Assembly (NCBI RefSeq): GCF_044793635.1
Contig: NZ_CP084992.1
Location: forward strand, 3,844,001 to 3,908,000
Reading direction: 5' to 3'
DNA length: 64,000 bases
Source: Virgibacillus_F necropolis_A
GTDB taxonomy: Bacteria; Bacillota; Bacilli; Bacillales; Amphibacillaceae
Shown here one piece after another: positions 1-8,321 of the stretch (position 1 is the first letter of the stretch; the number at the start of each line of letters is the position of its first letter). The notes beneath the pieces were generated by a model. The model saw nothing but the letters and a program-made list of their open reading frames with translations. It was not told the origin of the DNA and ran no database searches. The position numbers and the translations under genes were made by a program.

Positions 1-2
1 TA

Positions 3-458
3 GCAATAGGCGATAATATTCAAGCAAGTATTTTAACTACTGTTGTTCTTACAGATTTAGGAATTAAGAAGATTACTGTTAAAGCTCAAAACGATTATCA
101 TGAAAAGATTCTGAATAAAATTGGAGCCGACCAGATAGTTCATCCAGAGCGGGATATGGGTAAAAGAATCGCACATAACATCATATCAAGTAATATATTG
201 GATTATCTGGAACTGTCTGATGACCATAGCATTGTTGAAGTGAAAGTTGGTAAGAGGATGCTTGGTAAAACGATGATTGAACTTGATATTCGTGCGAATT
301 ATGGATGTAACGTTGTAGCCATTAAAAGAGAAAAGGAAATCAATGTATCTCCTAGTGCTGACGATGAGCTACGTGAAGATGATATATTAATTGTAATTGG
401 ATCCGATAAAGATATTTCCAGATTTGAAAAACATCTAGTTATTGATGAAAATCATTAA
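3..458 (+). CDS. ktrC: Ktr potassium channel gating subunit (RCK protein), 3' part
   Basis: This is the C-terminal 151 residues of a cytoplasmic RCK protein that gates a KtrB/KtrD-type potassium channel. The frame is open from the first bases, so the start lies outside the window. The end of the Rossmann-like RCK_N domain is visible (AIGDNIQAS, then IGADQIVHPE). It is followed by an RCK_C domain from about SIVEVKVGK to the stop; in this family that domain senses ligands such as c-di-AMP. In B. subtilis ktrC also lies just upstream of the rnjA region, which supports KtrC over its paralogue KtrA. The choice between the paralogues is inference. A strong terminator follows at once. Confidence 0.88.
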   Translation, partial: AIGDNIQASILTTVVLTDLGIKKITVKAQNDYHEKILNKIGADQIVHPERDMGKRIAHNIISSNILDYLELSDDHSIVEVKVGKRMLGKTMIELDIRANYGCNVVAIKREKEINVSPSADDELREDDILIVIGSDKDISRFEKHLVIDENH

Positions 459-469
459 TGAAGTCCTAA

Positions 470-498
470 ACCTGTATTTACGAATACAGGTTTTTTTT
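470..498 (+). terminator. Rho-independent terminator after ktrC
   Basis: An 8-bp perfect stem (CCTGTATT/AATACAGG, 471-478 and 483-490) with a 4-nt loop is followed by eight T. Confidence 0.9.
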
Positions 499-524
499 GA
501 TGCCTTTTAGGTAATAAGTATACT
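497..524 (+). promoter_or_regulatory. Candidate sigma-A promoter for the pyruvate oxidase gene
   Basis: TTGATG (497-502) and TATACT (519-524) are separated by 16 bp, directly behind the ktrC terminator and about 40 bp before the gene. The -35 shares bases with the terminator T-tract. Assigned by eye only. Confidence 0.4.
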
Positions 525-565
525 ATAACAATTACTTGGTATTTACTGAAAGGATGGGGAAATTT

Positions 566-2287
566 TTGTTTGAAAAACGTACAGGTGAAATATTAATTGA
601 TCAGCTAATGCAATGGGAAGTTGACCATATTTATGGTATGCCGGGGAACTCTATTAATGAATTCATAGATGATTTACGAAAAAGAGAAGAGGACATTGAT
701 TTTATTCAAGTACGCCATGAAGAGGTGGGGGCACTAGCTGCATCCTCTTATGCTAAGCTAACTGGTAAAATAGGTGTTTGTTTGTCTATCGCGGGACCAG
801 GTGCTACACACTTAATGAATGGTTTATACGATGCCAAAAAAGATATGGCACCTGTTCTTGCTATTGTAGGACAAGTCCCTAGTACTGCAGTAGGTACAGA
901 TGCTAGTCAAGAAATTAATTTAGAGCGCATGTTTGATGGTGTAGGTGTTTATAATCGACGTGCGGAAACAGCGGAACAACTACCTGATATGCTAAATATG
1001 GCAATACGTGAGGCGTATACACAAAAAGGGGTAGCTGTCTTAATTGTTCCTGATGATTTGTTTGCTGTAAAACAAAAAAATGACCATATGAAAACTAGCC
1101 CAACTCTTGTACATCCTACCATAATACCAGACCAGGAAACGCTGGAACGGTCAGTCAGTCTTGTTAACAAGGCAAAAAAACCTGTTATCTTGGCAGGGAA
1201 GGGTGCGCGAAACGCTAGAAATGAACTGGTGGAGTTTGCGGAAAAAATTAAGGCTCCAATAGTTTTAAGTCTATTGGGGAAGGGTACTATACCCGATTAT
1301 CATGAGTTGAATTTAGGTCAGCACGGGCAAATAGGTACGAAACCTGCATTTGAAGCTATAATGAATACGGATTTATTAATATTGATCGGTACTACATTTC
1401 CATATCGGGACTATTTGCCAGACAATGTAAACGCTATTCAACTAGAAATAAAGCGGGATGACATCGGCAAAATATATCCAATAACAGAAGGATTATGTGG
1501 TGATTCTAAACATATATTGCCTAAATTAACATCATTGGTATCAGAGGCGGAATCAGATGATCATCTAAAAATTTATCAAGAAAAAATGAAAAGATGGCAT
1601 ATTCATATGCAGGAGATGAAGAAGGAAACGACAAATCCAATTTACGGACCTCAGGTTATGTATGCTCTAGAAAAAAATGTAGAGAAGGACGCCGTTATCT
1701 CTTGCGATGTAGGAAATGTAACGGTTTGGACCACTCGATTTTTTCCGTTTACAAATCAAAAGTTTATTATTTCTGGTGGTTTAGCTTCCATGGGATCAGG
1801 AATACCAGGGGCAATTGCTGGACAACGAGCATACCCAGACAAACAAGTAGTCGGTATATGTGGCGATGGAGGTTTTACCATGGTTATGCATGATTTTATT
1901 ACCGCGGTGAAGTATGATATGCCAATTAAAATTGTAGTATTGAATAATAGCATGATCGGTATGATCAAGTATGAACAGCAAGTTAAAGGAAATTTGAACT
2001 ATGAAACAGATTTAGGTGTTGTAAATTTTGCTGAATTTGCTAAAGCTTGTGGTGGGGAAGGGTATCGTATTGAAAAGTATGATGAGATGGAAACGACCAT
2101 GAAACAAGCATTTATGTCAAAAAAGCCAGCTGTTATTGATGTTGTTATCGAGGATATGGCACCATTACCAGGTCAAATAACATACGATCAAGCAGTTAGC
2201 TACGGTGAGTATTTAATAAAAGAATTTTTTACAAACGGGAAGGTAGAATTTCCGGATGTGGAAAGAACGGTACGACGTCTACTATAA
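566..2287 (+). CDS. Thiamine-diphosphate-dependent pyruvate oxidase (PoxB/CidC/YdaP type)
   Basis: The enzyme probably oxidises pyruvate to acetate (or acetyl phosphate) and CO2 using ThDP and FAD, passing electrons to quinone or oxygen. All three domains of the acetolactate synthase/pyruvate oxidase superfamily are visible. The N-terminal PYR domain has the activating Glu in VRHEEVGALAA (about residues 49-59). A central FAD/nucleotide domain follows. The PP domain has the ThDP motif GDGGFTMVMHDF...VVLNNS. The C-terminal tail (FFTNGKVEFPDVERTVRRLL) could be an amphipathic membrane anchor as in PoxB, which is inference. I chose TTG at 566 because AAAGGATGGGG lies 7 nt upstream; an in-frame TTG at 536 has no ribosome site. 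B. subtilis has adeC at this place, so the gene is a local replacement. Confidence 0.85.
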   Translation: MFEKRTGEILIDQLMQWEVDHIYGMPGNSINEFIDDLRKREEDIDFIQVRHEEVGALAASSYAKLTGKIGVCLSIAGPGATHLMNGLYDAKKDMAPVLAIVGQVPSTAVGTDASQEINLERMFDGVGVYNRRAETAEQLPDMLNMAIREAYTQKGVAVLIVPDDLFAVKQKNDHMKTSPTLVHPTIIPDQETLERSVSLVNKAKKPVILAGKGARNARNELVEFAEKIKAPIVLSLLGKGTIPDYHELNLGQHGQIGTKPAFEAIMNTDLLILIGTTFPYRDYLPDNVNAIQLEIKRDDIGKIYPITEGLCGDSKHILPKLTSLVSEAESDDHLKIYQEKMKRWHIHMQEMKKETTNPIYGPQVMYALEKNVEKDAVISCDVGNVTVWTTRFFPFTNQKFIISGGLASMGSGIPGAIAGQRAYPDKQVVGICGDGGFTMVMHDFITAVKYDMPIKIVVLNNSMIGMIKYEQQVKGNLNYETDLGVVNFAEFAKACGGEGYRIEKYDEMETTMKQAFMSKKPAVIDVVIEDMAPLPGQITYDQAVSYGEYLIKEFFTNGKVEFPDVERTVRRLL

Positions 2288-2715
2288 TAAGAAAAACCTA
2301 GTTGTCACTAGCTCCTTTTAGATATAAACTACGACATAACTGCTGGTTGATTTCCGCTGCGGACCGTTGCGCACCTTAGGGCACGGCTTCAGCCTCCTCG
2401 CGGAAGACCACCGCTGCGGGGTCTTCAGACTCGTGCTGTTCCCGCAGGAGTCAACGGTCCTCCGCTCCAATCAACTGCCAAAATAGTGAAAGGAGCTATA
2501 TAGCATTGCTTCTAGACACCATGTTAGCGGAGGAAATACACGAAGACTCCTGCGGAAACAGCGAAGACGATGAGACCCTGCAGTGAGCGGTTTTTGCTCG
2601 CGAGGAGGCTCAGCGCGAGCCCGCGGAAAGCGTAGTGTATTTCCGGAGCGGTACACTGTGACGCAGTTTAAATCGACTGTGTATCTGTCACATTATTTTC
2701 TACTACCTTTGTTGA
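2284..2715 (+). repeat. Family A palindromic element, copy A1 (eroded ends)
   Basis: This is a GC-rich intergenic element whose two arms (about 2345-2475 and 2530-2650) are inverted relatives of each other. Each arm carries CTCCTGCGG, GACCC(C/T)GCAG and CGAGGAGGCT blocks. The left arm is almost identical to copy A3 at 45.5 kb. The outer arms differ: the left carries TAAGGTGCGC (as its complement, 2369-2378) and the right carries GCGGAAAGC (2623-2631). The terminal repeats seen in A3 and A4 are recognisable only in their inner part here, so the ends are approximate. The left end abuts the stop codon of the pyruvate oxidase gene. Open frames inside it are not genes. Confidence 0.85.
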
Positions 2716-2734
2716 AACTCTATATATTGTCAGG

Positions 2735-2856
2735 TTTTACGGTAAGCGTAAGCGATTAAGGACGTTCGACTATGCCGAACTGTTATCGTACGGAGGTGAA
2801 GGAAGTCCAATAGTCGCTGGACGCTGGAGCTAGACAGACTTTCGTTTATACTTTTC
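2735..2856 (+). repeat. Family B intergenic repeat, copy B1
   Basis: The block 2783-2856 is nearly identical to 39733-39806. Both contain TTATCGTACGGAGGTGAAGG, then CGCTGGAGCTAGACAGAC and TTTCGTTTATACTTT. B1 lacks a clear version of the left end seen in B2. Repeats ending in GCTGGAGCTAGACA are, to my recollection, scattered through many Bacillaceae genomes. Confidence 0.75.
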
Positions 2857-2864
2857 TTGCGTTT

Positions 2865-2906
2865 AAAAAAGCGCAATTGCCTTTTATAAGGCAATTGCGC
2901 TTTTGT
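2865..2906 (-). terminator. Rho-independent terminator of rnjA
   Basis: A perfect stem AAAAGCGCAATTGCC/GGCAATTGCGCTTTT (centre about 2885) has A-rich and T-rich flanks, so it works for rnjA on the minus strand and possibly in both directions. Confidence 0.9.
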
Positions 2907-2913
2907 TTTTTGA

Positions 2914-4581
2914 TTAAACTTCCATTATGATCGGTAATACCATTGGTCTACGCTTTGTTTTTTCAAATAAGAATGGTGCAATTGTATCTGTAATTTCATT
3001 TTTAATTTCTGACCATTGTGTTGTTCTTCTTTCCATCACTTTATTTAAGTGGGAGGAAACCAGCTTTTGTGCCTCATTGATAAGGTCTTCTGATTCACGC
3101 ATGTATACAAACCCGCGTGAAATGATATCTGGCCCGGCAGATATTTTAAATTCCTTCATATCGATACTCACGACTACGATGACAAGTCCTTCTTCGGAAA
3201 GAATACGTCTATCACGCAATACAATATTACCGATATCTCCAATACCGCTACCATCTACATAGACGGAACCAGAAGGAATTTTACCGGCAACCATTGCATT
3301 ATCTTTGCCAAGTGCAAGTACATCACCAATATCCATAACAAAACTGTTTTCAGGTTTAACGTCACAAGCTTCAGCAAGCTTTGTGTGTTCCTTTAACATA
3401 CGATATTCACCATGAATTGGCATGAAATATTTAGGTTTAATTAAACGCAGCATCAGCTTTTGTTCTTCTTGGCTTCCATGTCCTGATGTATGAATATTAC
3501 TTAATGGACCATGGATGACTTCAGACCCGGCACGATATAATTTGTTGATTATTCGACTAACACTCACATTGTTACCTGGTATTGGTGAAGATGAAAATAC
3601 AACTGTATCGCCAGGGATTGTTTGGATTTGTCTATGTGTTCCATTTGCGATTCGTGATAATGCTGCCATTGGTTCACCTTGAGAACCAGTACAAAGTATT
3701 ACGACTTCCTGTGCTGGAAGGCGGTTTATTTGATGCGCATCGATAAATGTTTCTTTTGGTGCGGTAATATATCCAAGTTCTTGTCCAATAGCAATGGAAG
3801 ATTCCATGCTACGTCCAAAAACTGCCACCTTACGATTGTGTTTTACTGCACCTTCTACAACCTGTTGTAGTCTGTAGATATTTGATGCAAATGTAGCAAA
3901 TATTAATCTGCCAGTCGCACGACTAAAAACATCGTTAATGGTACCGCCAACAACACGCTCGGACATTGTAAATCCTGGTACCTCACTGTTTGTACTGTCA
4001 GAAAGGAGACATAGCACACCATCCCTACCAATTTCAGCCATTTTCGCAATGTTCGCAGGTTCGCCGACTGGAGTAAAGTCAAATTTGAAATCTCCTGTAT
4101 GCACAACATTACCTGGTGGTGTTTTTACAACTACACCATAAGAGTCGGGTATACTATGTGTAGTTCGGAAAAAGGATACAGATGTTTTACGAAACTTGAT
4201 TACATCTTCTTCTTGTATTGTGTTTAATTTAGCGTTACGTAATAATCCATGCTCATCTAATTTTTTTCGAATTAATTCAATTGCAAGCTTACCTGCATAG
4301 ATTGGTACATTAATTTCACGTAATAGATAGGGAATTCCACCAATATGATCTTCATGACCATGTGTGACAATTAGACCCTTAATTTTGTCTTGATTTTGTA
4401 TTAAATAGGTATAATCAGGGATTACATAATCAATTCCTAATAATTCATCCTCTGGAAATTTAATTCCAGCATCGATTAATATAATTTCATCCTGAAATTG
4501 GATCGCGTATGTGTTCTTGCCAATTTCCCCTAATCCACCCAATGAAAATACTGCGGTTTGGTCATTCTTTACAAATTTCAT
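2914..4581 (-). CDS. rnjA: Ribonuclease J1
   Basis: This is a metallo-beta-lactamase/beta-CASP RNase with both 5'-to-3' exonuclease and endonuclease activity, central to mRNA decay and rRNA maturation in Firmicutes. The 555-residue length equals the usual RNase J1 size. The zinc motif HGHEDH is at residues 74-79, beta-CASP features follow (for example FGRSMESSIAIGQ) and MPIHGEYRMLKEH lies near residue 390. It starts 3 nt after the stop of rpoY, so the two are co-transcribed. The same pair and order exist in B. subtilis (ykzG-ykqC). The start ATG is the only one that fits the family N-terminus. Confidence 0.97.
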   Translation of the reverse strand: MKFVKNDQTAVFSLGGLGEIGKNTYAIQFQDEIILIDAGIKFPEDELLGIDYVIPDYTYLIQNQDKIKGLIVTHGHEDHIGGIPYLLREINVPIYAGKLAIELIRKKLDEHGLLRNAKLNTIQEEDVIKFRKTSVSFFRTTHSIPDSYGVVVKTPPGNVVHTGDFKFDFTPVGEPANIAKMAEIGRDGVLCLLSDSTNSEVPGFTMSERVVGGTINDVFSRATGRLIFATFASNIYRLQQVVEGAVKHNRKVAVFGRSMESSIAIGQELGYITAPKETFIDAHQINRLPAQEVVILCTGSQGEPMAALSRIANGTHRQIQTIPGDTVVFSSSPIPGNNVSVSRIINKLYRAGSEVIHGPLSNIHTSGHGSQEEQKLMLRLIKPKYFMPIHGEYRMLKEHTKLAEACDVKPENSFVMDIGDVLALGKDNAMVAGKIPSGSVYVDGSGIGDIGNIVLRDRRILSEEGLVIVVVSIDMKEFKISAGPDIISRGFVYMRESEDLINEAQKLVSSHLNKVMERRTTQWSEIKNEITDTIAPFLFEKTKRRPMVLPIIMEV

Positions 4582-4584
4582 AGG

Positions 4585-4794
4585 TTACACGTTCTCCACT
4601 GTGAATTTTTCCGATTTCTTTTCATACGCTAAATGTGCATCGTTTAATTGTTGGATGAATTCAATATTATAGTTACGATTCACTAATTTATCGCGTACTG
4701 CCCGTTCTGTTTCTGCCTCTACATAAAGACTATTCGTTCGTTCACGTACAGGAACTTCCGTATTCAATTCCTGATAATATACTTTGTAAACCAT
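4585..4794 (-). CDS. rpoY: RNA polymerase epsilon subunit RpoY
   Basis: This small accessory subunit of Firmicutes RNA polymerase (YkzG family, DUF1447) has 69 residues when started at the ATG at 4794, the size I recall for B. subtilis. I chose that start because AGGAGAG lies 6 nt upstream and the protein then begins MVYKVYYQE, the family N-terminus. A longer frame extends 23 residues upstream without support. It lies 3 nt before rnjA. Coupling of an RNA polymerase subunit gene with RNase J1 is conserved in Bacilli. Confidence 0.93.
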   Translation of the reverse strand: MVYKVYYQELNTEVPVRERTNSLYVEAETERAVRDKLVNRNYNIEFIQQLNDAHLAYEKKSEKFTVENV

Positions 4795-4837
4795 TTCATC
4801 TCTCCTATCAATTTCTTTATTTTTGGGTATAAGAATA

Positions 4838-4866
4838 ATTGTATCCGTTAGTTCAGATAACAATAA
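4838..4866 (-). promoter_or_regulatory. Candidate sigma-A promoter for rpoY-rnjA
   Basis: On the minus strand TTATTG and TACAAT are separated by 17 bp, about 45 bp upstream of the rpoY start. The -35 is weak. Confidence 0.35.
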
Positions 4867-5067
4867 TCCCTATGCATGGATTATTTTTAACATTATTTAA
4901 TAGAGCTGACGATGGATAGACAGCTGTTTCACTTTACAATATATAGAAATGAATCACTAGCAATTAGAAAATAAATTTGCAGGCGTGATACTTTCTGTTT
5001 TGTAATCCGCTCGTCAACCATAATAAGTTTCAAAACTGTCCGTAGCAAGTATTTACTGCGATTGGCT

Positions 5068-5166
5068 TTATTTATGGTAGTCTTTCTTATAAGTTGTTGG
5101 TACTCGTCCTCGGCCTAAAAAATCCTTCCAGCGTTTCTTTAGCTTTTCTTTTAGGCGTTTTAACAT
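5068..5166 (-). CDS. Possible 32-residue basic peptide
   Basis: This short frame between rpoY and def starts MLKRLKEKLKKRWKDF and ends YKKDYHK. It is very basic and the N-terminal half could form an amphipathic helix. A good ribosome site (AAAGGAG) lies upstream, but 12 nt from this ATG. An in-frame ATG four codons earlier is too close to that site. I do not recognise the family. It lies where B. subtilis has ykrA, to which it is not related. The case rests on the ribosome site and the composition only. Confidence 0.4.
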   Translation of the reverse strand: MLKRLKEKLKKRWKDFLGRGRVPTTYKKDYHK

Positions 5167-5385
5167 GACTTCATGCATCTCCTTTCATAATCTTAAGAAA
5201 GCAACAAAAAGTTCTACCGATCCAATCCCTCTTATCTATAGTATAGTACTGTTTGACCAATATTGAAATAAAAAACCATGATTTATATGAAAAAATTCAT
5301 TTTACTGGCAGTAGTTGTAGGATTAACGCAATATAACTGTTCTATTATTTTTCACCTAGAAAGAATTATTATTCAACTTGGTCAT

Positions 5386-5425
5386 AAAAAAACCTACCCT
5401 GTTTGAATATAGCAGGGTAGGTTTG
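5386..5425 (-). terminator. Rho-independent terminator of def
   Basis: The stem CCTACCCTG/CAGGGTAGG (5393-5401 and 5413-5421) is followed on the minus strand by a run of T. Confidence 0.9.
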
Positions 5426-5427
5426 AA

Positions 5428-5979
5428 TTAATCAATTGCTTTCGCGTTTTCCGGAGCTAATAGTGGATTATCTTTATTGATGTGATCATAAAACATCACG
5501 CCATTTAAATGATCGATCTCATGCTGGAAAACAATTGCGGCGTAATCACGAAGTCTTAGCTTTATTTCATTACCTTCGAGATCAGTTGCCTTCATTGTAA
5601 TTCGTGCGTATCTCGGAACATAGCCTTCCACACTCCGGTCAACAGAAAGACATCCTTCACCACTAGCCAAATAAGCTTTTTCAACAGAATGGCTGACAAT
5701 TCTCGGGTTGATTAACCCGTAGCTGTATTTTTTCCCATTTGCATCATCAAAATGGATAGCAATCATTCGTTTAGCAATTCCTAATTGTGTTGCAGCAAGT
5801 CCCACACCTGGACGTAATTCATAGGTGCGTGCAATTTCATCATCCTGACTATTTTTAAGGAATAATAGCATATCTTCTAGAAGATTCTGATCTTCATTGG
5901 TAGGCGGAATTGAAACATCCTTCGCAATTTCGCGTAATGCAGGATGCCCTTCTCGTACGATGTCGTTCATAGTTAACAT
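5428..5979 (-). CDS. def: Peptide deformylase
   Basis: This Fe/Zn metallohydrolase removes the formyl group from the N-terminal Met of nascent proteins. All three family motifs are present: GVGLAATQLG (58-67), EGCLS with metal ligand Cys110, and QHEIDH with His153, Glu154 and His157. At 183 residues, with the long insertion before motif 1, it matches the B. subtilis DefB (YkrB) type rather than the shorter DefA type. The ATG at 5979 has AGGAG about 10 nt upstream; a second in-frame ATG three codons later is an alternative. The position between rnjA and ykyA/pdhA matches B. subtilis. Confidence 0.95.
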   Translation of the reverse strand: MLTMNDIVREGHPALREIAKDVSIPPTNEDQNLLEDMLLFLKNSQDDEIARTYELRPGVGLAATQLGIAKRMIAIHFDDANGKKYSYGLINPRIVSHSVEKAYLASGEGCLSVDRSVEGYVPRYARITMKATDLEGNEIKLRLRDYAAIVFQHEIDHLNGVMFYDHINKDNPLLAPENAKAID

Positions 5980-6166
5980 ATGGTCTTCACTCCTAATTTG
6001 TACATAATTTTTTATTTTACCATAAATACTACTTAATACTTATAAAAATGATATAGTTACGAATAACATATTTCTGGCGCTCATACATATGTTATACTAC
6101 ATCATATAAAAAATAGATTCTTACATTTAATTTATTATTGTACAGGATGAAGGAGGAATCGCTCAA

Positions 6167-6847
6167 TTGTTATACAGAAAGATTGCCATCATTATATTAA
6201 TAAGTGTAATTGCAATGTTATCCGCGTGTAGTGGCGCATCAACATCTGAAAAGATATATGATCATTTAGAAAAAGCAGTAACGCTTGAAGAAGCGTTTGA
6301 AAAACAGCAGGATGAAATCGTAAAGCTGGAGAAAAAAGAGCAGGAACTTTATAGTAAACTCATCAATCTGGGCATGGATGAGTTTGACAAAATAAAATCA
6401 GTTGCACAAGAAGCAATTGGTGTCATCGAAAAGCGTAAAGATAAAATTGAAGTAGAAAAAGAAAGTATTGACGCTTCTAAAGAAGAGTTCAACAAAGTGA
6501 AAGAACTTATTGGAGAACTTGAAGAGGAGAAAGCAAAAGAGAAAGCAAATAAAATGTATGATGTCATGATGGATCGATACGATGCATATTACAAACTTAA
6601 TGAAGCATATACTCAATCACTTAAACTAGAAAAAGAATTATATTCCATGCTTCAGAAAAAAGATCTGAAACAGGAAACTCTAACCAAACATATCAAAAAA
6701 ATTAATGAGAGCTATAAGAAAGTCTTAGAAGCAAATGAGAATTTCAACACCTACACTGAAAAATACAACAAACTGAAAAAAGAATTTTATGAAGCAGCAA
6801 AAATTGAAGTGAAATATGAAGAAGAAGCTAAAAAGAAAAATGAATAG
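6167..6847 (+). CDS. ykyA: YkyA-family cell wall lipoprotein
   Basis: A 226-residue lipoprotein with a signal peptide, lipobox LSAC (Cys21) and a nearly entirely helical, highly charged body (many Glu/Lys heptads), probably a coiled coil outside the membrane. The position just upstream of pdhA and the length match B. subtilis YkyA, whose function is not well defined. The start codon is TTG at 6167, chosen because AAGGAGG sits just upstream and the signal peptide begins here. It is transcribed alone, with a terminator behind it. Confidence 0.85.
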   Translation: MLYRKIAIIILISVIAMLSACSGASTSEKIYDHLEKAVTLEEAFEKQQDEIVKLEKKEQELYSKLINLGMDEFDKIKSVAQEAIGVIEKRKDKIEVEKESIDASKEEFNKVKELIGELEEEKAKEKANKMYDVMMDRYDAYYKLNEAYTQSLKLEKELYSMLQKKDLKQETLTKHIKKINESYKKVLEANENFNTYTEKYNKLKKEFYEAAKIEVKYEEEAKKKNE

Positions 6848-6858
6848 TTAAGTTATTA

Positions 6859-6894
6859 GGAGCTAAATCCTGTTCAGGGTTTAGCTCTTTTTTC
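6859..6894 (+). terminator. Rho-independent terminator after ykyA
   Basis: GAGCTAAATCC and GGGTTTAGCTC form a stem with a 6-nt loop, followed by seven T. Confidence 0.9.
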
Positions 6895-7235
6895 ATGCAT
6901 TGAATCAACCCGAATTAGTACAGTTAGACAGTTTATATATAACAGTTAGATAAATTGAAAGAAATTCTTATAATCTCGCGAAAAATATATAGAAATAAAA
7001 GCAAAGTGATTGACCAAGTTGGTGTAAATGAGCTAAACTCTATTTATATTACTATTGTACCAATGATTTTTGTGATGATTATGTAACAGTTTTTGAGGAA
7101 TCTAACGAAAAAGATTAGTGGAATTCAAAATAGGGAATATGAATAGGAGCAAAAACGGTACAGATTTTTTCACATATTGGGAAGGCTAGAAAAGACAAAA
7201 TAAATGGTTATAAGGAAAGGAAGAGGTGAACTATT
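6895..7235 (+). other. Long leader region upstream of pdhA
   Basis: This 340-bp AT-rich stretch contains no convincing ORF. It holds the candidate pdh promoter, which would give a 5' leader of about 250 nt. Two short direct repeats (CAGTTAGA at about 6921 and 6943) lie at the upstream side of the promoter. I see no known riboswitch or strong hairpin. Confidence 0.5.
6946..6974 (+). promoter_or_regulatory. Candidate sigma-A promoter of the pdh operon
   Basis: TTAGAT (6946-6951) and a perfect TATAAT (6969-6974) have 17-bp spacing. Confidence 0.55.
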
Positions 7236-8318
7236 TTGAAACACGTACTTGAAAGTGTTGAGAGTCAGTTCGAAATGTTCCAGATTCTAGATGAAAATGG
7301 AAAAGTGGTTAATAAGAACGATATGCCTGATCTTTCAGATGATGATTTGAAGGAGCTTATGCGTAGAATGGTTTATACTCGTATGTTAGACCAACGTTCT
7401 ATTGCGTTAAATCGTCAAGGTCGTTTAGGTTTTTATGCACCGACAGCAGGGCAAGAAGCTTCACAGTTAGGAAGTCAATTTGCCTTAGAAAAGGAAGACT
7501 ATATTTTACCAGGTTATCGTGATGTTCCACAGCTTATTTGGCACGGTCTTCCGTTGTATCAAGCATTCTTATTCTCAAGAGGGCATTTTCATGGTAATCA
7601 ATTCCCTGAGGATGTAAATGCAATGAGCCCACAAATCATTATTGGTGCACAGATCACGCAAGCTGCGGGTGTAGCATTAGGAATTAAGAAACGCGGCAAA
7701 AAAGAAGTTGCTATTACTTACACAGGAGATGGTGGTACATCTCAAGGTGATTTTTATGAAGGAATGAACTTTGCAGGTGCATATCAGGCTCCAGCGATTT
7801 TCTTTGTTCAAAATAACTATTTTGCTATTTCTGTTCCTGTAGAAGAGCAATCAGCTGCGAAAACATTAGCACAAAAAGCTGTTGCGGCTGGTATTGAAGG
7901 AATTCAAATCGATGGAATGGACGTTCTTGCTGTATATGCAGCGACTAAAGATGCTAGAGAACGTGCTGTTAATGGAGAAGGCCCTACATTAATCGAAGCA
8001 TTAACTTATCGTTATGGTCCACATACGATGGCTGGGGATGATCCGACACGTTACCGTACTGAAGACCTTGATAACGAGTGGGAGAAAAAAGATCCATTAG
8101 TGCGTTTCCGTAAATTCTTAGAGGGTAAAAAACTTTGGTCAGAAGAAGAAGAAAACAAAGTAATCGAAGAAGCAAAAGATGATATTAAGAAAGCTATTAA
8201 AAAAGCGGACGAGTATCCAAAACAAAAGGTAACGGACCTTATTGGAAATATGTTTGAAGAACTTCCTAACAATCTTCAAGAGCAAATGGAAGAATACAAA
8301 GAAAAGGAGTCGAAGTAA
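7236..8318 (+). CDS. pdhA: Pyruvate dehydrogenase E1 component, alpha subunit
   Basis: The ThDP-binding half of the heterotetrameric E1 decarboxylates pyruvate and transfers the acetyl group to lipoyl-E2. The 360-residue protein has the ThDP signature GDGGTSQGDFYEGMNFAG...VQNN (from about residue 164) and the phosphorylation-loop-like YGPHTMAGDDPTRYR. Its N-terminal extension is typical of Gram-positive PdhA. The start is TTG at 7236 with AAGAGGTG 8 nt upstream. It is the first gene of pdhABCD, with only 3 nt before pdhB. Confidence 0.97.
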   Translation: MKHVLESVESQFEMFQILDENGKVVNKNDMPDLSDDDLKELMRRMVYTRMLDQRSIALNRQGRLGFYAPTAGQEASQLGSQFALEKEDYILPGYRDVPQLIWHGLPLYQAFLFSRGHFHGNQFPEDVNAMSPQIIIGAQITQAAGVALGIKKRGKKEVAITYTGDGGTSQGDFYEGMNFAGAYQAPAIFFVQNNYFAISVPVEEQSAAKTLAQKAVAAGIEGIQIDGMDVLAVYAATKDARERAVNGEGPTLIEALTYRYGPHTMAGDDPTRYRTEDLDNEWEKKDPLVRFRKFLEGKKLWSEEEENKVIEEAKDDIKKAIKKADEYPKQKVTDLIGNMFEELPNNLQEQMEEYKEKESK

Positions 8319-8321
8319 ATC

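Noticed and set aside
2471..2656. Open frames inside the family A elements (also at 12202-12396, 45458-45652, 45747-45944 and 48025-48501)
   Set aside because: They come from the GC-rich inverted arms, occur on both strands, lack ribosome sites and differ in frame between copies. Such frames are often annotated as hypothetical proteins by mistake.
6895..7235. Riboswitch or T-box in the long pdh leader
   Set aside because: I saw no conserved riboswitch core, no T-box sequence and no terminator/antiterminator pair; only a long AT-rich leader.
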